Shown here: in pieces, positions 1-6,167 of the stretch | How positions within the stretch are numbered: position 1 is the stretch's first letter | Layout of the letters: the number at the start of each line of letters is the position of its first letter | Source: an uncultured Lachnospiraceae bacterium | GTDB taxonomy: Bacteria; Bacillota; Clostridia; Lachnospirales; Lachnospiraceae | Length of the DNA stretch: 8,693 nucleotides | NCBI GenBank assembly: GCA_958422845.1 | Contig: CATZPU010000034.1 | Span: forward strand, 1 to 8,693 | Reading direction: 5' to 3' | Position numbers and translations under genes: made by a program | The notes under the pieces: generated by a model | What the model saw: the letters and a program-made list of their open reading frames with translations, nothing else | Database searches by the model: none | What the model was told of the DNA's origin: nothing

Positions 1-810
1 AAATATGGCGACAATTTCCAACCGAAAAAGGAAAACTGGGAGAAGATAAAAGGCGAGATCGATTTTGAAGACGTATCCTTTATGTATCCCGACGGAAAAG
101 AGTACGTGCTGGAGCATTTCAATCTGCACGTTCCTGCCGGAATGAACGTCGCGATCGTCGGAGAAACGGGCGCAGGAAAGTCAACGCTTGTCAACCTTGC
201 AGGGCGGTTCTTTGAGCCGACGAAGGGGCGCATTCTGATCGACGGCATCGATTACCGCGAGCGTTCGCAGCTCTGGCTGCACAGTCAGATCGGGTACGTG
301 CTTCAGAATCCGCATCTGTTTTCCGGTACAGTCCGTGAGAATATCCGTTACGGGAGACTGGACGCGACCGATGAGGAAATCGAGGCGGCGGCAAAGCGCG
401 TGTCGGCGGATGTCGTTGTAGACAAGCTTGAAAAAGGCTACGACAGCGACGTAGGAGAGAGCGGCGGACGGCTCTCAACAGGAGAAAAGCAGCTCATTTC
501 TTTTGCGCGTGCGATCCTCGCTGATCCGGCGATCTTTGTACTGGACGAGGCAACCTCATCTATCGATACAGCGACAGAGCAGCTTATCCAGAAAGCTACG
601 CAGACGCTTCTCAAAGGTCATACCTCTTTCGTAATCGCGCACAGACTCTCGACGATCAGAAACGCTGATTTGATCCTCGTCGTAAAGGACGGCAAGATCA
701 TCGAGCGCGGTACGCACAAAGAGCTGCTGGCGCAGAAGGGATATTACCGCGACCTGTATTACAAGCAGTTTGAAGAAGAGTCCGCAATGCAGGTATTTGA
801 GGAAGAGTGA
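1..810 (+). CDS. ABC exporter, C-terminal ATPase part (5' truncated by window)
   Basis: The reading frame is open from the first base and ends with TGA at 808-810, so this is the last 269 residues of a longer protein. Everything visible is one nucleotide-binding domain. Counting from window codon 1, it has Walker A GETGAGKS (54-61), a Q-loop glutamine (102, in LQNPHLF), signature LSTGEKQ (158-164), Walker B IFVLDE (178-183), D-loop SSID and the H-loop histidine (214, in IAHRLST). The signature is a variant of LSGGQ, but the catalytic glutamate and H-loop histidine are intact, so this site should hydrolyse ATP. The sequence resembles the ATPase half of MsbA/LmrA-type or heterodimeric multidrug exporters, whose membrane domain would lie upstream of the window. 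That membrane domain and the substrate cannot be seen. A strong terminator follows at 895, so this is the last gene of its transcript. Confidence 0.95.
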   Translation, partial: KYGDNFQPKKENWEKIKGEIDFEDVSFMYPDGKEYVLEHFNLHVPAGMNVAIVGETGAGKSTLVNLAGRFFEPTKGRILIDGIDYRERSQLWLHSQIGYVLQNPHLFSGTVRENIRYGRLDATDEEIEAAAKRVSADVVVDKLEKGYDSDVGESGGRLSTGEKQLISFARAILADPAIFVLDEATSSIDTATEQLIQKATQTLLKGHTSFVIAHRLSTIRNADLILVVKDGKIIERGTHKELLAQKGYYRDLYYKQFEEESAMQVFEEE

Positions 811-894
811 AAAATAATTATATATTAAGAAACACGAGTGCAATGAATATGGCAGTTAAATTATATTCGTTGTACTGGAATATTAGAAAAGACT

Positions 895-942
895 GCATGG
901 CAGAAGCATTAGAGAAATGGGGCTTCTGCCATGCTTTTCTTA
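895..942 (+). terminator. Rho-independent terminator after the ABC exporter gene
   Basis: GCATGGCAGAAGC (895-907) and GCTTCTGCCATGC (922-934) form a perfect 13-bp stem with a 14-nt loop. The stem is followed by TTTTCTTA. It lies 85 nt after the ABC stop codon and ahead of the next promoter, so it separates the two transcription units. Confidence 0.9.
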
Positions 943-992
943 TGTACTGGTAAGTGGCATTGAATCATCGAATCTCTGGATAAATCTGTCTG

Positions 993-1021
993 TTGACAGA
1001 ACATATATTCGATATTATAAT
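993..1021 (+). promoter_or_regulatory. Perfect-consensus sigma-A promoter of the SOS operon
   Basis: TTGACA (993-998) and TATAAT (1016-1021) are separated by exactly 17 bp, which matches the housekeeping consensus at every position. The expected start of transcription is near 1028. A promoter this strong normally needs repression, and the two LexA-like boxes in and just after it would provide that. Confidence 0.88.
999..1010 (+). promoter_or_regulatory. LexA-like SOS box 1 (between -35 and -10)
   Basis: GAACATATATTC matches the Gram-positive SOS box core GAAC-N4-GTTC with one mismatch (ATTC for GTTC). It fills most of the spacer between the -35 and -10 elements, where bound LexA would block RNA polymerase. 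The downstream translesion polymerase is a typical LexA target in Firmicutes. The assignment is by motif only, since no lexA gene is in the window. Confidence 0.72.
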
Positions 1022-1027
1022 AAATGC

Positions 1028-1039
1028 AAACATATGTTC
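1028..1039 (+). promoter_or_regulatory. LexA-like SOS box 2 (at the transcription start)
   Basis: AAACATATGTTC matches GAAC-N4-GTTC with one mismatch, this time in the left half. The intact half-sites of the two boxes face outward, so ACAGAACATAT (996-1006) and ATATGTTCTGT (1032-1042) form a perfect 11-bp inverted repeat. The box centres are 29 bp apart. It overlaps the predicted transcription start. Confidence 0.7.
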
Positions 1040-1076
1040 TGTAAAGACAAAAGGAAACGGAAAGGAGATGGAGGAT

Positions 1077-1382
1077 ATGGCTGTGCCGCTTGGAAACGGA
1101 GATTTTTTTACCTGCGACTATCCGCAGCATTTGATTCCAATTTCCTGTATTGCCACGTTTTCCTATGGAGGAGGCGTGCGTCCGCAGTATATCCAGATCA
1201 CTTTTTCGGACGGGAACCGCGCATCTTTTCAGGTCGGAAAAATTCATCTGATACAGGATCATAAGAATTGCGATGTTACGTTCACCTGTGATATATTGGA
1301 TGGGGAACGGGAAAAGAAAGCCGTATTGTATTTTGATCGGAAGAGAGATCGGTGGTTCTTGCGAAAGGACATTTCCATATAA
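1077..1382 (+). CDS. Small protein of unknown function, first gene of the SOS operon
   Basis: This encodes 101 residues (MAVPLGNGDFF...). I chose ATG 1077 because AAGGAG at 1062-1067 lies 9 nt upstream. The in-frame ATG at 1068 abuts that site, and the more distant in-frame start at 993 lies inside the promoter. The protein has no signal peptide or membrane segment. It looks like a compact beta-rich fold, with alternating hydrophobic residues (HLIPISCIATFSYGG, then YIQITF) and a Trp/Phe-containing end (DRWFLRKDISI). I do not recognise a named domain. From memory, similar roughly 100-aa proteins sit just upstream of Y-family polymerases in other Clostridia, which suggests an accessory role in translesion synthesis. 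That role is inference from position, not from motifs. The stop is 60 nt ahead of the polymerase start, in the same transcript. Confidence 0.8.
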   Translation: MAVPLGNGDFFTCDYPQHLIPISCIATFSYGGGVRPQYIQITFSDGNRASFQVGKIHLIQDHKNCDVTFTCDILDGEREKKAVLYFDRKRDRWFLRKDISI

Positions 1383-1442
1383 ATTGTATAGATGGGGGGA
1401 ATTTCGCATGAACTGCATGACAGAGGAAGGAGCGGATAGAAG

Positions 1443-2972
1443 ATGGCAGAGCAGACAGGATCGCGGGTATATGCAGCGGTAGATCTGAAATCCTTCTATG
1501 CCTCTGTGGAATGCCATGAGAGAAATCTGAATCCTCTGGAGACAAATCTCGTAGTGGCGGACATCAGCAGGACGGAAAAGACGATCTGTCTGGCAGTGTC
1601 CCCGTCGCTGAAAGAGTATGGGATTTCGGGGCGTGCGAGGCTGTTTGAAGTGGTACAGCGGACAGAGCAGGTCAATAGAGAGCGTCTGCAAAAAGCGCCG
1701 AAGAGAAAATTTACGGCAGGCTCGTATGATAAAACAGAGCTGAGGACGCATCCCGAATATAAACTGGAGTACATCGTGGCTGTGCCGAGAATGGCGTTGT
1801 ATATAGAGTACAGCCGCCGTATTTACGATGTGTATCTGAAATATATCGCACCGGAGGATATCCATGTATACAGTATTGATGAGGTGATGATGGATTTCAC
1901 CTCCTATCTGAAAGCGTATGGAGCGACGCCGGAGCAGCTTGCAAAAAGGATTGTGCAGGATATTTTTGAAACGACGGGCATCACGGCGACGGCGGGGATC
2001 GGTTCCAACCTGTATTTGTGTAAGGTGGCTATGGATATTGTCGCAAAGCGTGTGGAGCCGGATGAGGACGGTGTACGTATCGCACGGCTGGATGAGATGT
2101 CGTACCGCCGGATGCTCTGGGATCATACGCCTATCACGGATTTTTGGAGAGTCGGACAGGGATATGCAAGAAAATTAAAGGAGCACGGCATCTTCACGAT
2201 GGGAGACGTCGCGCGCTGCTCGATAGGAAAGGCAAACAGCTATTACAACGAAGAGCTTTTGTACCGCCTGTTTGGCGTCAATGCCGAGCTGCTGATCGAT
2301 CACGCATGGGGCTGGGAGCCGTGTACGATCGCAGAGATTAAATCATACAGACCGGAAGCGAAAAGCATTTGTTCCGGTCAGGTGCTCTCCTGCCCTTATG
2401 AAGCGGAAAAGGCACGGATCGTCGTTATGGAAATGGCAGATATGCTCTCGCTCGATCTGGTGGAGAAAAGGCTTGTGACAGATCAGTTGGTGCTTACGGT
2501 CGGGTATGACAGCACAAGTCTTGCGCTTCCCGCTCTTCATTACGACGGAAAGATCAAGAGGAATCATTACGGAAAAAAGGTGCCGGAGCATGCCCACGGG
2601 ACGGTTAATCTTCAAAGAAAAACGTCATCTTCAAAGGTGATCACGCAGGCAGTGACGGAGCTGTACGACCGTATCGCAGACCGCAGGCTTTTTGTGCGGC
2701 GGATCAATATATCGGCAAACCGTCTCGAAGATGAAAGAAACGCGCAGGAAACAGTCTGCTATGAGCAGTATAGCCTGTTCACAGATTACGACAGGCTAAA
2801 ACAGCAGCGGGCAGAGGAAAGGGCAGCTTTGAAAAAGGAGCGGAAGCTGCAGGAGACGATGCTGGATATACAGAAGCGTTTCGGAAAAAACGCAGTGCTC
2901 AAAGGTACGAATCTTATGGACGGAGCGACGGGACGGGAGCGAAATGCAGAGATCGGCGGACACAGGGCGTAG
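1443..2972 (+). CDS. Y-family translesion DNA polymerase (UmuC/UvrX type)
   Basis: This 509-residue protein copies across damaged DNA at low fidelity. The palm carries the first catalytic aspartate D14 in AAVDLKSFYASVE, with the steric-gate aromatic Y19, and the SIDE motif at 144-147 (D146, E147). All three metal ligands are therefore present. The finger segment TEKTICLAVSPSLKEYG (44-60) is followed by GRARLFEV, as in Gram-positive UmuC/UvrX proteins. WRVGQGYARKLKEHGI (about residues 230-250) is the helix-hairpin-helix thumb. The little finger follows to about 430. The Lys/Arg/Glu-rich coiled tail ends QKRFGKNAVLKG...IGGHRA, a conserved Clostridial ending. The length is longer than DinB (about 350) and typical for this subgroup. 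Start ATG 1443 has AAGGAG at 1427-1432. It is the core gene of an operon with SOS-like boxes, so damage induction is expected. It resembles uvrX/umuC, but the exact orthologue is not certain. Confidence 0.96.
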   Translation: MAEQTGSRVYAAVDLKSFYASVECHERNLNPLETNLVVADISRTEKTICLAVSPSLKEYGISGRARLFEVVQRTEQVNRERLQKAPKRKFTAGSYDKTELRTHPEYKLEYIVAVPRMALYIEYSRRIYDVYLKYIAPEDIHVYSIDEVMMDFTSYLKAYGATPEQLAKRIVQDIFETTGITATAGIGSNLYLCKVAMDIVAKRVEPDEDGVRIARLDEMSYRRMLWDHTPITDFWRVGQGYARKLKEHGIFTMGDVARCSIGKANSYYNEELLYRLFGVNAELLIDHAWGWEPCTIAEIKSYRPEAKSICSGQVLSCPYEAEKARIVVMEMADMLSLDLVEKRLVTDQLVLTVGYDSTSLALPALHYDGKIKRNHYGKKVPEHAHGTVNLQRKTSSSKVITQAVTELYDRIADRRLFVRRINISANRLEDERNAQETVCYEQYSLFTDYDRLKQQRAEERAALKKERKLQETMLDIQKRFGKNAVLKGTNLMDGATGRERNAEIGGHRA

Positions 2973-3026
2973 AGGATGCCGGAACGTACAGAATATAGAA
3001 AATACAGGGGACAGAGGTGAGGCAGG

Positions 3027-3494
3027 ATGAGAGACTATGAGGATATGATAGACCTTCCGCATCACGTATCAAAAAATCACCCACAGATGCCGATGCACGA
3101 CAGGGCGGCTCAGTTTGCGCCCTTTTCGGCTCTGTCAGGACACAGTGAAGTAATAGCGGAGGCAGCGCGCCTGACAGGACGAAAAATAGAGCTGGATGAA
3201 TACGAAAGGCAGGGATTGGATGAGACGCTTCTTGCTTTGCGCGCCCATATCAGGGAAAAGCCGGAAATAGAGGTTACTTATTTTTTTCCTGATGCAAATA
3301 AGGACGGCGGCAGATACGAAACGGTAAAAGCAGCGCTTACAAAGATCTGTGAGACGAGTCGCAGCTTGTTTATGGAGGACGGAAGGCAGATACAGGTGGA
3401 TGATATTTTAAACATTATATACGAAAGACGGACGGAGGATAACAATGACGGAATTTTGCCGCGGAAGGTCACAGGATCAGGAAGAGATCATTGA
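3027..3494 (+). CDS. YolD-like small protein of the UmuC operon
   Basis: This 155-residue soluble protein starts MRDYEDMIDLPHHVSK. The early block HPQMPMHDRAAQFAPFSAL (about 19-37) is followed by ARLTGRKIELDEY. These are hallmarks of the YolD-like proteins that accompany Y-family polymerases in Clostridia. The family is coupled genetically to UvrX/UmuC-type polymerases, but its biochemical role is unknown to me. The second half (EVTYFFPDANKDGGRYET..., then GRQIQVDDILNI) looks like a beta-rich domain. Start ATG 3027 is preceded by GAGGTGAGG and lies 54 nt after the polymerase stop. The last 17 codons overlap the beginning of the acetyltransferase gene in another frame, and the tail after DDILNIIYE looks unconserved. 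Family assignment is fairly confident; function is not. Confidence 0.85.
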   Translation: MRDYEDMIDLPHHVSKNHPQMPMHDRAAQFAPFSALSGHSEVIAEAARLTGRKIELDEYERQGLDETLLALRAHIREKPEIEVTYFFPDANKDGGRYETVKAALTKICETSRSLFMEDGRQIQVDDILNIIYERRTEDNNDGILPRKVTGSGRDH

Positions 3495-4626
3495 TTTTAT
3501 AAATATGGTATTTAGCCAGAACAGCGTGCCGCATGATTTTAAGACATTGCTGCCGAAGCTTTACGGTGACGATGCAGATACGGGCTGCTGTCATTTTCTG
3601 GCAAAGGAGGACGGGAAGATACGGGCTGTGGTCGGACTTTTTCCGACGCAGCTTCATGTAGGAGAAAGACGGCTGAAGCTGGGGCATATCGGTTCTGTCA
3701 GCGTTCATAAATATTCCAGAGGAAAGGGATATATGAAAAAGCTGATGCATATGGCGATCGAAGCTGCAAAAGCAGAGGGAATGGATGCGCTTGTCCTTGG
3801 CGGTCTGAAAAACAGGTATCAGTATTTTGGATTTCAGCCGACAGGTATCAGGCTGAAGTACGAATTTATTCCCGAGAATGTGTCGCATCAGTACAAGGGA
3901 GAGGGCAGCGAAGCGATTACTTTTGCCAAGATCACATCTCCGGCGGATCATCTGTTCGCGGACGTACGTGCTCTCTACGAGCAGCGTTCGATCCATATGG
4001 ACAGAGGCAGTGACGATTATTTTTACCGTGTATTGTGCTCGTGGGGGAATCGCGTTTACGCTGTCTTAAAACGGGGAAAGTTTGCAGGCTATATGCTCAG
4101 TTCTGCGGATCATCGCTATGTCGGCGAGTGGGGACTTTTGGAAAAAACAGACTTTCCGGCGGTTCTTGCAGCGTGGTTTGCAGCATTTGGCGAATCGCAG
4201 CTTGTGGTGATATGTCCGCCGTACGATAAGGAGAGCAGCGAGATACTCGGCAGGTATAACGAATCCTTCGCGCCTGTCACGGGAGCGAACTGGCGTATCC
4301 TGAATTTTGAAAATGTCGCGGAGGCATTCATGCGTCTGAAAAATGAGTACGATCCGCTTGAAGCTGGAAGTCTTGGACTTTCGGTCAAAACGTATAACGA
4401 CAGTATAGATTTTTACAGGTTTGAAAGTGACGGACAGAGCGTTCATGCCGGACGGGAGACTTTAGAGCTGCCGTGTGAGAGAAAACTGGAGCTTGACCTG
4501 CTCGACGCGCAGGAAGCGTTGTTTTCAGAAGCGGTGCATTGGAGAGATTACGGCATTTTGGGCGGCGCAGTTTACAAAAACTGGTTTCCGCTGCCGTTGT
4601 ATGTGGACGACGCCGACACGTGCTGA
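3445..4626 (+). CDS. GNAT-family N-acetyltransferase (Eis-like size)
   Basis: This 393-residue protein has an N-terminal GNAT domain. The acetyl-CoA-binding motif A, SVSVHKYSRGKGYMKKLM (84-101), contains the R/Q-x-x-G-x-G/A-type loop RGKGY. It is followed by LGGLKNRYQYFGFQPTG (118-134), the Y-x-x-FGF block of Eis-like acetyltransferases. About 260 further residues suggest a second GNAT-like domain and a C-terminal domain, as in Eis-type proteins; I cannot confirm an SCP2-like fold by eye. The substrate cannot be predicted and could be a protein, a small amine or an aminoglycoside-like compound. Start ATG 3445 has GGAGG at 3434-3438 with a 6-nt spacer. The gene overlaps the preceding YolD-like gene by 50 nt, so translational coupling and SOS co-expression are likely. 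No clear terminator follows before the next promoter. Confidence 0.9.
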   Translation: MTEFCRGRSQDQEEIIDFINMVFSQNSVPHDFKTLLPKLYGDDADTGCCHFLAKEDGKIRAVVGLFPTQLHVGERRLKLGHIGSVSVHKYSRGKGYMKKLMHMAIEAAKAEGMDALVLGGLKNRYQYFGFQPTGIRLKYEFIPENVSHQYKGEGSEAITFAKITSPADHLFADVRALYEQRSIHMDRGSDDYFYRVLCSWGNRVYAVLKRGKFAGYMLSSADHRYVGEWGLLEKTDFPAVLAAWFAAFGESQLVVICPPYDKESSEILGRYNESFAPVTGANWRILNFENVAEAFMRLKNEYDPLEAGSLGLSVKTYNDSIDFYRFESDGQSVHAGRETLELPCERKLELDLLDAQEALFSEAVHWRDYGILGGAVYKNWFPLPLYVDDADTC

Positions 4627-4651
4627 TGGATCGGCAGAAGATTGTGGAGTG

Positions 4652-4727
4652 AAAAAAGTCAGCGGAAAATTTCCCAAGCAAAAAATCGGCGAAAAATCAG
4701 TGGAAAATCTGCAAAAGCAGCGAAAAA
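4652..4727 (+). promoter_or_regulatory. Phased A-tracts / UP-like element upstream of the rplJ promoter
   Basis: Seven A-tracts of 4-6 bases occur at 4652, 4666, 4680, 4692, 4704, 4713 and 4723. The last five have centres roughly 9-12 bp apart, close to the DNA helical repeat. The final two sit at about -55 to -40 relative to the predicted start, where UP elements act. The likely effects are intrinsic curvature and promoter stimulation. This is inference from spacing. Confidence 0.5.
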
Positions 4728-4731
4728 GCAC

Positions 4732-4760
4732 TTGACGGATGGTATCGTGTGTGCTATAGT
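4732..4760 (+). promoter_or_regulatory. rplJ: Promoter of the rplJ-rplL operon
   Basis: TTGACG (4732-4737) and TATAGT (4755-4760) are separated by 17 bp, giving one mismatch from consensus in each hexamer. The predicted start is near 4767, at the 5' edge of the L10 leader, which supports the assignment. Confidence 0.87.
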
Positions 4761-4766
4761 CTTAAA

Positions 4767-4877
4767 GACTGCCGAAGACAGCAGGTGCCGCAAGGCATAA
4801 GGAGAAAACGCCTGCCGAGGAGAAAAGAGATTCTTAGGAAGAATTTACAGCTCTCTGTCTTGCAGAGGGCTTTTTTA
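4767..4877 (+). promoter_or_regulatory. L10 leader: autoregulatory rplJ mRNA leader
   Basis: The 5' leader matches the conserved L10 leader of Firmicutes. ACTGCCGAAGACAGCAGG opens it. A TGCC-GCAA-GGCA hairpin (4786-4797) follows, inside an outer stem GCAGG (4781-4785) / CCTGC (4811-4815), then CGAGG. The internal purine-rich bulge is consistent with the kink-turn bound by the L10-L12 complex. In B. subtilis this leader works by transcription attenuation: L10-L12 binding favours the downstream terminator. Here AAGACAG (4775-4781) is exactly complementary to CTGTCTT (4855-4861) in the terminator hairpin. That pairing is a candidate antiterminator, which is my inference. Confidence 0.88.
4850..4877 (+). 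terminator. Attenuator terminator of the L10 leader
   Basis: GCTCTCTG (4850-4857) pairs with CAGAGGGC (4863-4870), including one G-U pair, around a 5-nt TCTTG loop. TTTTTT then follows at 4871-4876. It ends about 90 nt before the rplJ start codon and would stop transcription when the leader is occupied by L10-L12. Confidence 0.85.
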
Positions 4878-4968
4878 TTTCATCAAGACATATTTTTGAA
4901 TATCGTTTTGCTGAAAATTCCTACTTATCCGGCGGTACACTTAAATCTATAAGGAGGTGCACCATTTC

Positions 4969-5457
4969 ATGGCAAAAGTTGAACTGAAGAAACCGATCGT
5001 GGCAGAGATTTCAGAGAACATCAAAGACGCACAGTCAGTCGTTCTGGTACATTACAGTGGTATTACGGTTGAAGCTGATACAGCGCTTCGTAAAGAGCTG
5101 AGAGAAGCTGGTATTACTTACAAAGTGTACAAGAACACAATGATGAACTTCGCTTTTGAAGGTACAGACTGTGAGCCGCTGAAGCAGCATCTGGAAGGAC
5201 CGAATGCTATCGCTATTTCAAAAGACGATGCAACAGCTCCGGCCAGAATCATTGCAAAGTATGCAAAGACTGCTCCGACAATGAAGATGCTCGCTGGTAT
5301 CGTAGAAGGAAACTACTATGATGAGAAGGGTGTAGCAGCGCTTGCAACCGTTCCGTCAAGAGAAGAACTTCTTGGAAAACTTCTTGGAAGCATCCAGTCA
5401 CCGATTACAAATCTCGCTCGTGTGCTTAATCAGATCGCAGAGTCAAAGGCTGAGTAA
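4969..5457 (+). CDS. rplJ: 50S ribosomal protein L10
   Basis: This 162-residue protein forms the base of the ribosomal stalk and carries the L7/L12 dimers that recruit translation factors. The N-terminal globular domain begins MAKVELKKPIVAEI and includes VVLVHYSGITVEADTALRK and YKVYKNTMMNFAF, the 23S-rRNA-binding L10 core. The C-terminal helix (PITNLARVLNQIAESKAE) is the L12 docking spine. Length is normal for the family. I chose ATG 4969 because MAKVE is the usual start and AAGGAGG (4951-4957) precedes it by 11 nt. An in-frame GTG at 4957 lies within the ribosome binding site. Codon choice shifts toward highly expressed patterns (GAA, AAA/AAG, GCT, ACA) compared with the flanking genes. It is regulated by the L10 leader and lies 69 nt upstream of rplL. 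Confidence 0.98.
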   Translation: MAKVELKKPIVAEISENIKDAQSVVLVHYSGITVEADTALRKELREAGITYKVYKNTMMNFAFEGTDCEPLKQHLEGPNAIAISKDDATAPARIIAKYAKTAPTMKMLAGIVEGNYYDEKGVAALATVPSREELLGKLLGSIQSPITNLARVLNQIAESKAE

Positions 5458-5526
5458 TCACAGGACGCAGAATCGGAGATATTTTAATTAAAAAGAAAAG
5501 AATATTTAAATCAGGAGGAAAATAAA

Positions 5527-5904
5527 ATGGCAAAGTTGACAACAGCTGAATTTATCGAAGCTATTAAAGAGTTATCTGTACTTGAACTGAACGAGCTGGT
5601 AAAGGCTTGTGAGGAAGAATTTGGTGTATCTGCAGCAGCAGGCGTTGTAGTAGCAGCAGCAGGCGCTGGCGCAGCAGAAGCAGCAGAGGAGAAGGACGAG
5701 TTCGACGTAGAGCTTACAGAGGTAGGCCCGAACAAGGTTAAGGTTATCAAGGTTGTACGTGAAGCTACAGGTCTTGGTCTGAAAGAGGCTAAAGAAGTAG
5801 TAGATGGTGCTCCGAAGGTAATCAAAGAGGGCGCTTCCAAGGCAGAGGCTGAGGAAATGAAGACAAAGCTCGAGGCAGAAGGCGCAAAGGTTACACTGAA
5901 ATAA
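5527..5904 (+). CDS. rplL: 50S ribosomal protein L7/L12
   Basis: This 125-residue stalk protein is present in multiple copies per ribosome and contacts EF-Tu, EF-G and other factors. Residues 1-35 ([25 protein letters not shown]...) form the dimerisation domain that binds L10. The Ala/Gly/Val-rich hinge runs from about 38 to 56. The factor-binding C-terminal domain starts near [18 protein letters not shown] and includes the near-invariant [12 protein letters not shown]. Length and domain order are standard. The start is fixed by AGGAGG at 5513-5518. It is co-transcribed with rplJ. No rpoB follows: the next 577 nt contain no gene. Confidence 0.98.
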   Translation: MAKLTTAEFIEAIKELSVLELNELVKACEEEFGVSAAAGVVVAAAGAGAAEAAEEKDEFDVELTEVGPNKVKVIKVVREATGLGLKEAKEVVDGAPKVIKEGASKAEAEEMKTKLEAEGAKVTLK

Positions 5905-5926
5905 TCGCGAAAGCTACGAGCCATGC

Positions 5927-5987
5927 GAAAATAATAAAGACACGCAGACGGGAACTTGTTCCCGAAAGCGTGTCTTTTATTATTTTC
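5927..5987 (+). terminator. rplL terminator with nested hairpin
   Basis: The left arm 5927-5945 pairs with the right arm 5968-5987 over 19 bp with one bulged base. The GC-rich top is GACACGC/GCGTGTC. The base pairs an A-rich left arm with a T-rich right arm (TTTTATTATTTT), so it can act in both directions. Nested inside is CGGGAA-CTTG-TTCCCG (5949-5964). The right arm also begins the 88-bp direct repeat described separately. Confidence 0.85.
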
Positions 5988-6055
5988 ATAGGGCGACAGC
6001 CCGCGTGCGAGGAAGCGCGAAGTGGTTCCGAGTTCGCACGGCTCGTAGAGTGCAG
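5968..6055 (+). repeat. 88-bp direct repeat, copy 1
   Basis: This copy runs from GCGTGTCTTTTATTATTTTC to GGCTCGTAGAGTGCAG and matches copy 2 at 84 of 88 positions. It contains a GGGC-GACA-GCCC hairpin (5991-6002) and a GGAA...TTCC hairpin (6011-6029). Its 5' part is the right arm of the rplL terminator. It has no coding potential or ribosome binding site. Confidence 0.85.
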
Positions 6056-6056
6056 G

Positions 6057-6091
6057 GAAGAGATTCCGCTTGCGGAAATCTCCGGTTTTTT
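6057..6091 (+). terminator. Terminator-like hairpin in the post-rplL spacer
   Basis: GAGATTCCG (6060-6068) pairs with CGGAAATCTC (6073-6082), with one bulge, around a CTTG loop. It is followed by CGG and T6 (6086-6091). It lies between the two copies of the 88-bp repeat and may back up the rplL terminator or belong to the repeat element. Confidence 0.6.
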
Positions 6092-6110
6092 GACTTTATG
6101 AAGGAGCAAC

Positions 6111-6154
6111 GCGCACGAGAAAATGCGCAGCATTTGCGAGTCGACGCGGTGCGC
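6111..6154 (+). repeat. Nested inverted repeat between the 88-bp copies
   Basis: The outer arms GCGCAC (6111-6116) and GTGCGC (6149-6154) enclose the perfect hairpin AAATGC-GCA-GCATTT (6121-6135). No convincing gene covers it: the open frame across it lacks a ribosome binding site. It is most likely part of the same structured intergenic element. Confidence 0.5.
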
Positions 6155-6167
6155 TCAGTCTGCGTGT

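Noticed and set aside
909..2126. 405-codon open frame on the - strand
   Set aside because: It lies antisense to the small first gene and the polymerase, is rich in Cys, His, Arg and Ile with no recognisable domain, and has no matching promoter. The + strand carries clear catalytic motifs.
2976..3020. 14-codon ORF between the polymerase and YolD-like genes
   Set aside because: It has no good ribosome binding site and no conservation evidence; it is probably just spacer.
4957..5457. GTG start for rplJ at 4957
   Set aside because: The GTG lies within the ribosome binding site. ATG 4969 gives the conserved MAKVE start.
5511..5924. Ser/Ala-rich open frame on the - strand opposite rplL
   Set aside because: It is a mirror of the rplL codon pattern (the Ala-rich hinge read backwards gives low-complexity Ser/Ala) and has no family resemblance.
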